Shown here piece by piece: positions 1-6,380 of a DNA stretch of 9,074 nucleotides; within the stretch, counting starts at the first letter, position 1; each line of letters opens with the position of its first letter. The position numbers were made by a program, and so were the translations under genes. Source of the stretch: a bacterium (lineage in GTDB: Bacteria; Hydrothermota; UBA3072; B12-G15); assembly GCA_003646055.1 (NCBI GenBank), contig QNDZ01000059.1:1-9074 (forward strand), given 5' to 3'. The notes below the pieces were generated by a model. The model was not told the DNA's origin. It ran no database searches and saw only the letters and a program-made list of their open reading frames with translations.

Positions 1-798
1 CTCCTTTGCAAGGGTTTCTGCAAGTTTAAGGTGGAGTTTATGCCCACCTTTTATTATAAAGTAATTACCTTCTGGTCTGGTTGATAATAAACCAATATCC
101 CCTATAAAGTCAAGTATTTTATGCCTTGCAACTTCATTTTTGAATCTTGGTTCATTCACAGGCCCTTTATTGTTGTAGAGGAGAAGATTCTCTATGGAGG
201 CACCCTTTATCAAACCCTTTTCCCTTAACTCATCAGCCCATTCCAGTATCCCGAAGGTTCTTGCTGGGGCAATTTCTTCACTGTAATGAGACATTGAATC
301 AAAGGTATGGAACTGCATATAGAGTTGTGGATAGGGGTAGGAAACAACATATGTAACGGAGAAGCCATCAAAGGGTAGTGCCTGAATTAGAGAACCCTCT
401 GATTTGATTGTTATGGGTCTTGTGGGTCTTGATGGGGTGGGGGACAGGTCTATTTCTTCAAATCCTGCATCAATAAACATTTGAAGGAATGGCAGAGAAC
501 TACCATCAAGTATGGGTATCTCAACCCCTTTCACCTCAATCAAAAGGCTGGTCAGACCTGCCCCCACTATTGCAGACATAAGATGTTCTATTGTTTTAAT
601 CACAATCCCATCCTTCCCTATGTCAGTGCCATGCTCACTGGATACCACATAACTTATAGTGGCAGGAATTATCACACCATTCCTTTTGAATTCAATCTTA
701 CCTGATGTGGAAGGATGTATAAATACCCTTGTCTCCTCTCCAGTATGGATTCCTTTCCCCGTTATGGAGAGGGTGCTTTTAAGTGTTTTACCCCGCAT
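1..798 (-). CDS. lpxC: UDP-3-O-acyl-N-acetylglucosamine deacetylase (lipid A biosynthesis), 3' end cut by window edge
   Basis: LpxC is the zinc-dependent cytoplasmic enzyme that removes the acetyl group from UDP-3-O-acyl-GlcNAc, the committed step of lipid A synthesis. I translated 266 codons with no stop before the edge. The N-terminus (TLKSTLSITGKGIHTGEE) matches the family. Glu71 and His72 lie in TIEHLMSAI and Asp98 in EIPILDGSS. PARTFGI is at 178-184. RHKILDFIGD at 225-234 supplies His226 and Asp230. GGHKLH at 251-256 carries the catalytic His253. These correspond to the E. coli zinc ligands His79, His238 and Asp242 and to His265. The start ATG lies inside the end of dxs, an 11-bp overlap (788-798), and an in-frame TAG lies a few codons upstream, so this start is the only reasonable one. 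The ribosome site is weak, which suggests translational coupling to dxs. Only a short C-terminal tail should be missing, but an LpxC-FabZ fusion, known in some phyla, cannot be excluded. Confidence 0.96.
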   Translation of the reverse strand, partial: MRGKTLKSTLSITGKGIHTGEETRVFIHPSTSGKIEFKRNGVIIPATISYVVSSEHGTDIGKDGIVIKTIEHLMSAIVGAGLTSLLIEVKGVEIPILDGSSLPFLQMFIDAGFEEIDLSPTPSRPTRPITIKSEGSLIQALPFDGFSVTYVVSYPYPQLYMQFHTFDSMSHYSEEIAPARTFGILEWADELREKGLIKGASIENLLLYNNKGPVNEPRFKNEVARHKILDFIGDIGLLSTRPEGNYFIIKGGHKLHLKLAETLAKE

Positions 799-2653
799 TG
801 ATAAATTCTTCTATCTTTAAGGCAATTCCTTCTTTTGAAAGCCCAAGTTTCTCAAGGAGTAGAGTTCTTGCACCGTGCTCAATGAACCTGTCAGGGATGC
901 CAAGATTGAGAACATCCCTCTTTATTCTCCACCTGTTCAGTGTTTCAAGGATGGCACTCCCGAATCCACCCATCAGGGCATTGTCTTCAACAGTTACTAT
1001 AATTTTATGGTTTTTTATGAGTTTTCTAAGAAGTTCTTCATCTATGGGTTTGATGAACCTTGCATTCACAACCGTGGGATTTATTCCCTTCAGAAGTTCT
1101 GTTGCCTCAAGGGAAGGTTGAACCATTGAACCGACAGCCAGAATCAAAACATCTTCTCCCTCTTTCAGTACCTCCCATGTACCTATTGGTATTGGTTCAG
1201 GTTTTTCGTAAAGTTTAACACCAAGCCCTCTTCCTCTGGGATACCTGAAGGCAATGGGACCTTCATCATAATCAAGGGCAGTTTTTATCATTCTCTGGAG
1301 TTCTGCTTCATCCTTTGGTGCCATCACAATCATGTTTGGAATAATTCTGAGGTATGAAAGATCAAATACACCATGGTGTGTTGGTCCATCCTCACCAACT
1401 ATCCCGCCTCTATCAAGGGCAAATTTCACAGGAAGGTTCTGTATTGCTACGTCGTGGATTATCTGGTCAAATGCCCTCTGAAGGAATGTTGAATATATGG
1501 CACAGAAGGGTTTAAGCCCCGAGGCTGCCATGCCAGCAGCAAATGTTACTGCATGCTGTTCAGCAATACCAACGTCGTAGAACCTCTCAGGTATTTCCTC
1601 CCTGAAGATGTCAAGCCCTGTTCCCTCAGGCATTGCTGCGGTTATTGCAATAACCTTCTGGTCTGTTTTACCCAGGTCTGTGAGGGTTCTTCCAAAAACC
1701 TTGCTGTAACTTGGAGTCTCTCCCTTTTTCAAAGGTCTGCCTGTTTCAGGGTCATACTTACCAAGTCCATGGAACAGGGTGGGCATCTTTTCAGCAGGTT
1801 CAAAACCCTTACCCTTTACAGTGAGAACATGGAGGAGTTTAGGCCCTTTTATATTTTTCAGTTTCTTAAGGATTTCAATGAGTTCAGGAAGGTTATGCCC
1901 ATCTATAGGACCAAAGTATCTTATTCCAAGTTCTTCAAAGAGGAGATTGGGAACGAGTAGGTTTTTGAGCCCTTCTGATACTTTGCTTGCAGCCTCCCTT
2001 GCCTTCTGGCTGAGTCCTGCAGGGAGTTTTCCCAGAAGGTCCCAGACATCATCCTTGAGTCTGTTGTAAACAGGTGCGGATTGGAGTTTTATCAGGTAAT
2101 TTTTGAGCCCACCAACATTTGGGGAGATAGACATCTTGTTATCATTCAGGATTACAAGCATATTCTTTCTAAGATGACCGAGTTGATTGAGACCTTCAAG
2201 TGCCATTCCACCAGTGAGTGCGCCGTCTCCAACCACCACAACAATGTGATGATCTTCTTTTTTCATATCCCTTGACACAGAGAAACCAAGTGCAGCAGAG
2301 ATTGAGGTGCTTGCATGACCTGCTCCAAAAACATCATATATGCTTTCATCCCTCTTGAGGAAACCGCTAATTCCGCCATATTGACGAAGCGTATCAAATG
2401 CCTTTTTTCTGCCGGTAATAAGTTTGTGGGCATATGCCTGGTGTCCTACATCCCATATAACCTTATCCACAGGCTGGTCAAAGACATATGCAAGGGCAAT
2501 CACCAGTTCAACTGCCCCCAGGTTTGGTGCAACATGTCCACCGTTCTTTGAAGTTACCCTTATTATCTCCTTGCGTAAATCAGAGGCAAGTTCCTGGAGT
2601 TCTTTTATACTCAAGCCTTTGACATCAGAAGGAAAGTCAACCTTTTCAAGCAT
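788..2653 (-). CDS. dxs: 1-deoxy-D-xylulose-5-phosphate synthase
   Basis: Dxs condenses pyruvate and glyceraldehyde 3-phosphate, with loss of CO2, to give 1-deoxy-D-xylulose 5-phosphate. This is the first step of the MEP isoprenoid pathway and also feeds thiamine and pyridoxal synthesis. The 621-residue length is normal. Visible landmarks are VIWDVGHQAYAHK at 65-77, the thiamine diphosphate/Mg motif running from GDGALTGG (142-149) to NDN (170-172), FGPIDGHN (247-254), the pyrimidine-domain glutamate in GIAEQHAVT (Glu365), and DRGGIVGEDGPTHHG (414-428). The order TPP-binding, transketolase pyrimidine, C-terminal domain is complete. The start is supported by a strong Shine-Dalgarno site overlapping the stop codon of the upstream DUF212 gene. 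The 3' end overlaps lpxC by 11 bp. Enzyme identity is essentially certain. It sits in an isoprenoid operon with ispA. Confidence 0.98.
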   Translation of the reverse strand: MLEKVDFPSDVKGLSIKELQELASDLRKEIIRVTSKNGGHVAPNLGAVELVIALAYVFDQPVDKVIWDVGHQAYAHKLITGRKKAFDTLRQYGGISGFLKRDESIYDVFGAGHASTSISAALGFSVSRDMKKEDHHIVVVVGDGALTGGMALEGLNQLGHLRKNMLVILNDNKMSISPNVGGLKNYLIKLQSAPVYNRLKDDVWDLLGKLPAGLSQKAREAASKVSEGLKNLLVPNLLFEELGIRYFGPIDGHNLPELIEILKKLKNIKGPKLLHVLTVKGKGFEPAEKMPTLFHGLGKYDPETGRPLKKGETPSYSKVFGRTLTDLGKTDQKVIAITAAMPEGTGLDIFREEIPERFYDVGIAEQHAVTFAAGMAASGLKPFCAIYSTFLQRAFDQIIHDVAIQNLPVKFALDRGGIVGEDGPTHHGVFDLSYLRIIPNMIVMAPKDEAELQRMIKTALDYDEGPIAFRYPRGRGLGVKLYEKPEPIPIGTWEVLKEGEDVLILAVGSMVQPSLEATELLKGINPTVVNARFIKPIDEELLRKLIKNHKIIVTVEDNALMGGFGSAILETLNRWRIKRDVLNLGIPDRFIEHGARTLLLEKLGLSKEGIALKIEEFINAG

Positions 2654-2657
2654 TTTT

Positions 2658-2663
2658 CACCTC
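2658..2663 (-). promoter_or_regulatory. Shine-Dalgarno site of dxs
   Basis: On the minus strand GAGGTG lies 4 nt before the dxs ATG and overlaps the TGA stop of the upstream gene (TGAGGTG). It is the clearest ribosome binding site in the window. It fixes the dxs start, implies re-initiation or coupling with the upstream gene, and contrasts with the operon-leading genes, which have no such site. Confidence 0.85.
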
Positions 2664-3099
2664 ACTTGTAAAAAGCAATTGCGAACACCACCCCATACAG
2701 GGCTCCCATGAAGACCTCAAATGGGGTATGCCCTAAGAGTTCTTTAAGTTTCTGTTCCTTTATTGGTCTGTGCTTGTACAGGTCATCAACCAGTTCGTTG
2801 AGCAATTTTGCCTGTCTTCCTGCGGCCCTTCTTACACCTGCAGCCTCATACATTATGAATGTGGTGAGAAACAATGCCAGTGCAAATACAGTTGATGTTG
2901 CACCCTCTCTAAGCCATATCAGTGTGGTAAGGGCTGCTGATGAGGCAGAATGAGAACTTGGCATTCCTCCAGTTTCCACAAATCTCACAAAATTTATCTT
3001 CCTGTGTGACAGAACATAATTGATAACTTTAAGAAGTTGTGCAGAAACAATGCACAGTGCTGTTACAATTATGACATTATAATTATGATAGAATCCCAT
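2662..3099 (-). CDS. Divergent PAP2 family (DUF212, YuiD-like) membrane protein
   Basis: A 145-residue integral membrane protein of the DUF212 / divergent PAP2 family, distantly related to the PAP2 acid phosphatase/haloperoxidase superfamily. Conserved blocks are GGMPSSHSA at 44-52 (the phosphatase-like Ser-His motif), YEAAGVRRAAGRQAKLLN at 84-101 and GHTPFEVFMGALYG at 123-136. Hydrophobic stretches near 8-29, 53-63, 70-86 and 129-143 suggest about four membrane segments. In relatives I know, the second block normally reads YDA; here Asp is replaced by Glu85. No substrate is established for this family. Between ispA and dxs, a role on a polyprenyl or prenyl (di)phosphate is plausible but inferred. 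The start ATG overlaps the ispA stop by one base (TGATG), indicating coupling. Family assignment is strong, function weak. Confidence 0.9.
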   Translation of the reverse strand: MGFYHNYNVIIVTALCIVSAQLLKVINYVLSHRKINFVRFVETGGMPSSHSASSAALTTLIWLREGATSTVFALALFLTTFIMYEAAGVRRAAGRQAKLLNELVDDLYKHRPIKEQKLKELLGHTPFEVFMGALYGVVFAIAFYK

Positions 3100-3974
3100 C
3101 AGAACATCCTTTGTTCAAGGTATTTTGATATCTCTATAAGTTTGTCTGAAGCATTACCAAGTTTCTGGAAGTTCCTGATGGCAAGTTCTGTGTAGGCCTT
3201 TGCCCTGAACCTGGAGCCATCAATACCATACAGTGCTGGATAGGTAACCTTGTCCTTATCCTTTCTCAATCTCTTACCAACCTTTTTCTCATCACCTATA
3301 ACATCCAGAAGGTCGTCAATAATCTGGAATGCCATGCCAAGATACAGACCACCCTTCCTGAGTGCCTCACGCTTTTTCTTTGAGGTTCCAGCCAGTATTC
3401 CTCCAATCTCACATGATGCAGAGATGAAACAGGCAGTCTTTCTTGAATGAATATACCTCAAAGTTTTGGGGTCTGGTTTTTCTCCTTTCATCTTTATATC
3501 CATTGTTTGTCCACCCACTATTCCCAGGGAACCAACCGCATTTGAAATTGTTTTTATGGCATCAAGAAGTCTGTTTTTATTTACATCTGTAAGTGTCATC
3601 AAGTAGTAGGCATGGGAAAAGAGCCCATCACCTGCAAGTATTGCTATTGCTTCACCAAAAACCTTGTGGGATGTGGGTTTACCCCTCCTCAGGTCATCAT
3701 TGTCCATTGCGGGAAGGTCGTCGTGAATGAGTGAGTAGGTGTGAATGAGTTCAAGTGCACATGCAAATGGCATTACCTTTTCTATTTCTTTGCCACCGGT
3801 TGCCTGGTAACAAACCAGAAGTAGGATAGGTCTTATCCTCTTTCCTCCTGCAAAGATACTGTACCTCATAGCTTCGTGTATTACAGAGGGATAAGCAGTA
3901 TCAGGAGGCAGAAGTTTGTCCAGATATGTATCCACCTCTACTTTTAGCCTCTCAAGGAACTTCTTCGTCTTCAT
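3099..3974 (-). CDS. ispA: Polyprenyl (farnesyl/geranylgeranyl-type) diphosphate synthase
   Basis: A trans-prenyltransferase of 291 residues that adds isopentenyl diphosphate units to allylic diphosphates. GGKRIRP at 43-49 binds IPP. The first Asp-rich motif DDLPAMD is at 85-91, followed by DDLRRGKPT. GGQTMD is at 154-159, and the second Asp-rich motif DDLLD (220-224) lies in QIIDDLLDVIGDEKKVGK. The residues before the first Asp motif (IHTYSLIHDDLPAMDNDD) closely resemble E. coli IspA, with Tyr80 five residues upstream. This favours a short-chain product such as farnesyl diphosphate, although geranylgeranyl diphosphate cannot be excluded. The ATG lies 23 bp inside the end of xseB with no clear Shine-Dalgarno site, so translation is probably coupled. 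The product should feed undecaprenyl carrier lipid and quinone synthesis. Confidence 0.95.
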   Translation of the reverse strand: MKTKKFLERLKVEVDTYLDKLLPPDTAYPSVIHEAMRYSIFAGGKRIRPILLLVCYQATGGKEIEKVMPFACALELIHTYSLIHDDLPAMDNDDLRRGKPTSHKVFGEAIAILAGDGLFSHAYYLMTLTDVNKNRLLDAIKTISNAVGSLGIVGGQTMDIKMKGEKPDPKTLRYIHSRKTACFISASCEIGGILAGTSKKKREALRKGGLYLGMAFQIIDDLLDVIGDEKKVGKRLRKDKDKVTYPALYGIDGSRFRAKAYTELAIRNFQKLGNASDKLIEISKYLEQRMF

Positions 3975-4170
3975 CCGTTGTCAAACTTCCCATCTGGTCT
4001 TTTATCAGGATTTCAATCTTTTCCTCTGCCTTTTTCAAATAGGCCTTTAGTTCCTTAAAGAGGGCATTCCCTTCCTCAAAGAGTTTAAGTGCTTCTTCAA
4101 GAGGAGTCTTCTCATCTTCAAGGAGGTGGACTATTTCCTCCAGTCTTTTAAGTTTATCTTCAAAGTTCAT
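3952..4170 (-). CDS. xseB: Exodeoxyribonuclease VII small subunit
   Basis: A 72-residue, highly charged helical protein matching XseB. The N-terminus FEDKLKRLEEIVHLLEDEK followed by TPLEEALKLFEEGNALF is the family signature, and the tail is acidic. XseB subunits bind the large catalytic subunit XseA to form exonuclease VII, which degrades single-stranded DNA. No xseA lies in this window. It is the first gene of the minus-strand run xseB-ispA-DUF212-dxs-lpxC and overlaps ispA by 23 bp; the xseB-ispA-dxs association is widely conserved in bacteria. The start is supported by family alignment. There is no Shine-Dalgarno site. A promoter ends 7 bp upstream of the ATG, so the message is predicted to be leaderless. 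Confidence 0.93.
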   Translation of the reverse strand: MNFEDKLKRLEEIVHLLEDEKTPLEEALKLFEEGNALFKELKAYLKKAEEKIEILIKDQMGSLTTDEDEEVP

Positions 4171-4177
4171 ATGAAAG

Positions 4178-4205
4178 AATATACCAAAAAATGAATGTGT
4201 GTCAA
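4178..4205 (-). promoter_or_regulatory. Predicted sigma70-type promoter of the xseB-ispA-DUF212-dxs-lpxC operon
   Basis: On the minus strand a perfect -35 box TTGACA (4205-4200) is followed by a 16-bp spacer and the -10 box TATATT (4183-4178), preceded by TGG (an extended -10 element). With standard geometry, transcription starts near 4171, directly before the xseB ATG at 4170, so the 5' leader would be 0-2 nt. This is the only good promoter seen for the left operon. Confidence 0.75.
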
Positions 4206-4259
4206 TTGTATCGGTGAAGTGAAATCATGCCACCTGGTGTTCACATTTAATTATATAAG
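4206..4259. other. Spacer between divergent promoters, possible operator
   Basis: These 54 bp lie between the two divergent -35 boxes. They hold a tandem GTGAA (4214-4218 and 4219-4223), its inverse TTCAC at 4240-4244, and the short palindrome CACCTGGTG at 4231-4239. The arms are short and do not share a centre. A regulator binding site is possible but unproven. I see no open reading frame or RNA gene here. Confidence 0.25.
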
Positions 4260-4287
4260 TTGACCTCAGTAAAATTTTATTTATAAT
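4260..4287 (+). promoter_or_regulatory. Predicted sigma70-type promoter of the plus-strand glycosyltransferase gene
   Basis: A -35 box TTGACC (4260-4265), a 16-bp spacer and a perfect -10 box TATAAT (4282-4287) are followed by exactly 7 bp before the ATG at 4295. The expected transcription start (about 4294) coincides with the start codon and there is no Shine-Dalgarno site, which predicts a leaderless mRNA. The geometry equals that upstream of xseB and trmB. Confidence 0.75.
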
Positions 4288-4294
4288 CTGGTCA

Positions 4295-5341
4295 ATGGAA
4301 AAAATCACTGTTCTGGTATCAGGAGAAAAAGAATCACCTGATGGTATCAGGGCGTTTTATCTTTTCAGGGATATTAATAATATCAATGTGATTTTCAGGG
4401 AGAACAGGCTTTTTTATTATCTTGCCGTTCTTCATGCGCTTTTCTTCAAACTTGAAAGGGTGGTTTACTTTGTTGGTTTTGACACAATTTGCATAATACT
4501 CGCCATGCTCAGGAGTACATTCTTTCCAATTAAGATTGTATATGATACAGGTGATTTACAGTGTGAACTTTCACGTTCATTCCGTTCAAGATTCTTTACC
4601 GGGCTGGTATGTCTTCTTGAGAACTGGCTGTTCAGGAATGCATCCCTGGTGATACCCAGAACAGAGACATTGAGGCAGATATTGATGGATAAAGTTGAGG
4701 AGATTTATGTTATAAGGGATGGGGTGGACTTTGAACTTTATTCACAATATACTGCCATTCCAGAGGGGATTGTTGTTGGTACCACAGGAACATTCCACAG
4801 GGATATGAGGACAGGGAGAATCAGTGGGAGTGAGGTTATAGAGGTTCTGATTGAATTGAAGAAGCTGGGAATTGAGGCAAGGGGATTGATTGCAGGTGAG
4901 GGTTCTGTGTACAGGATATTGAGAAAAATGTCCAGGGATGCGGGTGTTGAAGTTGACTTTGTTGAGGGCTGGACAGAATACAGGAGATTTCCAGAGTTAC
5001 TCCAGAGGATTACATTTGCCATCAATCTCCAGACCAATGATGCTATTGGTAGGGTCAGGCTTGGGGGTAAAATTCCTCCTTTCCTTGCAACAGGCAGATA
5101 TATTTTCTCAACTGATGTCCCTGAGTGTGTGAAGTATCTTAAACCCGAATTTATTGTTCATTACAGGGGGAGTTATGATAGGGATTTCCCTTCAAAGGTA
5201 GCACGGAGGATTGCTTATCTGTTAGAACACAGGGGAAAGATGAATGAAAGAATGTTGGGTTTATCAATTGCAGAGAGGTATTTTGATTATAGAAAACTAA
5301 GCAGGGAGTTGAAGAATATCTTGCGTTCTAAAGTTCTTTGA
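4295..5341 (+). CDS. Divergent GT-B fold (GT4-like) glycosyltransferase
   Basis: A 348-residue soluble protein resembling GT-B glycosyltransferases, with two Rossmann-like halves. The N-terminal half contains VYDTGD at 82-87, and the linker has the GT4-type phrase VIRDGVDFELY (139-149). The C-terminal half opens with VVGTTGTFHRD (160-170) and includes LIAGEG (198-203), VEGW (223-226) and GGKIPPFLATGR (257-268). The last block aligns with the GT4 donor-binding segment (family form roughly KLPEYLAAGRP), but the usual second glutamate of the E-x7-E pair is Pro262 and the first is also absent. Donor and acceptor are unknown; a role in an envelope glycan is inference. It is the only plus-strand gene in the window. 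It has its own promoter and overlaps DUF763 tail to tail by 14 bp. GT4-like is confident; the exact family is not. Confidence 0.82.
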   Translation: MEKITVLVSGEKESPDGIRAFYLFRDINNINVIFRENRLFYYLAVLHALFFKLERVVYFVGFDTICIILAMLRSTFFPIKIVYDTGDLQCELSRSFRSRFFTGLVCLLENWLFRNASLVIPRTETLRQILMDKVEEIYVIRDGVDFELYSQYTAIPEGIVVGTTGTFHRDMRTGRISGSEVIEVLIELKKLGIEARGLIAGEGSVYRILRKMSRDAGVEVDFVEGWTEYRRFPELLQRITFAINLQTNDAIGRVRLGGKIPPFLATGRYIFSTDVPECVKYLKPEFIVHYRGSYDRDFPSKVARRIAYLLEHRGKMNERMLGLSIAERYFDYRKLSRELKNILRSKVL

Positions 5342-6380
5342 TTTTCTTCAGTAGTTTTATCCTTTCCCTATCACCAACCTTTGCCCTCTTCACTGTTTCT
5401 TCAAAGAAGTTTATTGTCTTTTCATACAGTTCTTTATCAACAGGATAGGGTATTCCATCCTTACCTCCATGGGCGAATGAGAATCTTGCAGGGTCCTCGT
5501 ATGATGGTTTTTCTCCGTAAATCAACTCACCGATAAGGGATAGTGCCCTTATTGATTTTGGACCCATGCCATTTTTCAGCAGAAGAGATTCAAAATCTTC
5601 AGGTGGATTCTCATAGGTCTTCAGGAATATTTTGTAAAGCCTTTCTGGATGTATATCTTCTACCTCAATGTTGTGTCTATCAGGTAGGGATTTTTTTATC
5701 GTTTCTATCTCCCTGATGTTTTCCTCAGGAAGCCGCTGAGAAAGTTCAAGTATAAGGTTTCTATTACCCCTGGAATCTCTGTGAACAAGGTTTAGAGGAG
5801 AGAAGAATCCTTCAGAAATTATACCCGAATGGGGCTCATCAACAAATGAGTTAATTCCGCTGCCGTTCCAGTGGTATCTTCTTGCCTTCCTTTCTCTTGT
5901 ATTCATTCCCTGTTGAATTACTGCCCATGCGCCTTCAGTATCAAACATTATTGTATGATGGTAGATATTGAATCCATCCTGAATCAGGGTATTGTCAACC
6001 TTTGCAACAAGTCTGCTTATTCTTATAAGGTTGTCAGCATCAACCCCTGTTTCATCTCCTATAAATTTAATCTCCTCAGGTGTTTTACGGGCAGTTTTCC
6101 CCTTTCCACCGCATAAGAAAAGTCCTGCATTCAAATCTTTGAGGGCAATTTTGACAGCGCCAAGAACAGTGGTGGTAAGTCCACTTGAATGCCAGTCAAA
6201 ACCAAGTATGCATCCAAAGGATTGAAACCAGAAAGGATCGGAGAATTTTTTCATAATGAAGGCTGGTGGATGGTCAAGCAGAATGGTTTCAATGATTGCC
6301 CTTGATAATCTCACCATTTTCTGGAAAAGCCATCTGGGTGGTTTTCCATAATGGAGGGGTAGGTTGAGTTCTCTTCGCAT
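5328..6380 (-). CDS. DUF763 family protein of unknown function
   Basis: A 350-residue protein clearly of the DUF763 family, which I know mainly from archaea and thermophilic bacteria and for which I know no established activity. Conserved blocks include LPLHYGKPPRWL (7-18), SDPFWFQ (47-53), LGFDWHSSG (59-67), GGKGKTARKTPEE (91-103), SRLVAKVDN (122-130), QDGFNIYHH (134-142), WAVIQQGMN (152-160) and ARRYHW (166-171). Near the C-terminus GMGPKSIRALSLIGELIYG (271-289) resembles a helix-hairpin-helix nucleic-acid binding element, followed by the conserved SFAHGGKDGIPYPVD (301-315). The many invariant Asp, His, Gln and Trp residues suggest an enzyme. I see no signal peptide or membrane segment. The ATG overlaps the trmB stop as TAATG with no Shine-Dalgarno site, so translation is probably coupled. 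A role in nucleic acid metabolism fits the trmB link but is inference. Confidence 0.93.
   Translation of the reverse strand: MRRELNLPLHYGKPPRWLFQKMVRLSRAIIETILLDHPPAFIMKKFSDPFWFQSFGCILGFDWHSSGLTTTVLGAVKIALKDLNAGLFLCGGKGKTARKTPEEIKFIGDETGVDADNLIRISRLVAKVDNTLIQDGFNIYHHTIMFDTEGAWAVIQQGMNTRERKARRYHWNGSGINSFVDEPHSGIISEGFFSPLNLVHRDSRGNRNLILELSQRLPEENIREIETIKKSLPDRHNIEVEDIHPERLYKIFLKTYENPPEDFESLLLKNGMGPKSIRALSLIGELIYGEKPSYEDPARFSFAHGGKDGIPYPVDKELYEKTINFFEETVKRAKVGDRERIKLLKKIKEL

Noticed and set aside
783..2711. Several plus-strand open frames of 64-135 codons opposite dxs
   Set aside because: They are antisense to a complete, highly conserved dxs, show no family motifs, and are by-products of its codon use.
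4231..4239. CACCTGGTG palindrome as a defined operator
   Set aside because: The arms are only 4 bp, and the nearby GTGAA/TTCAC repeats have a different centre. It is not enough for a specific claim.
4738..5037. A 99-codon minus-strand frame inside the plus-strand glycosyltransferase
   Set aside because: It shows low-complexity Ser/Ile/Pro composition and no recognisable motif, and it lies entirely within a supported coding gene.
5331..5400. Terminator after the plus-strand glycosyltransferase
   Set aside because: The T-rich stretch is the reverse complement of Lys/Ile codons of DUF763, and I found no stable stem preceding it.
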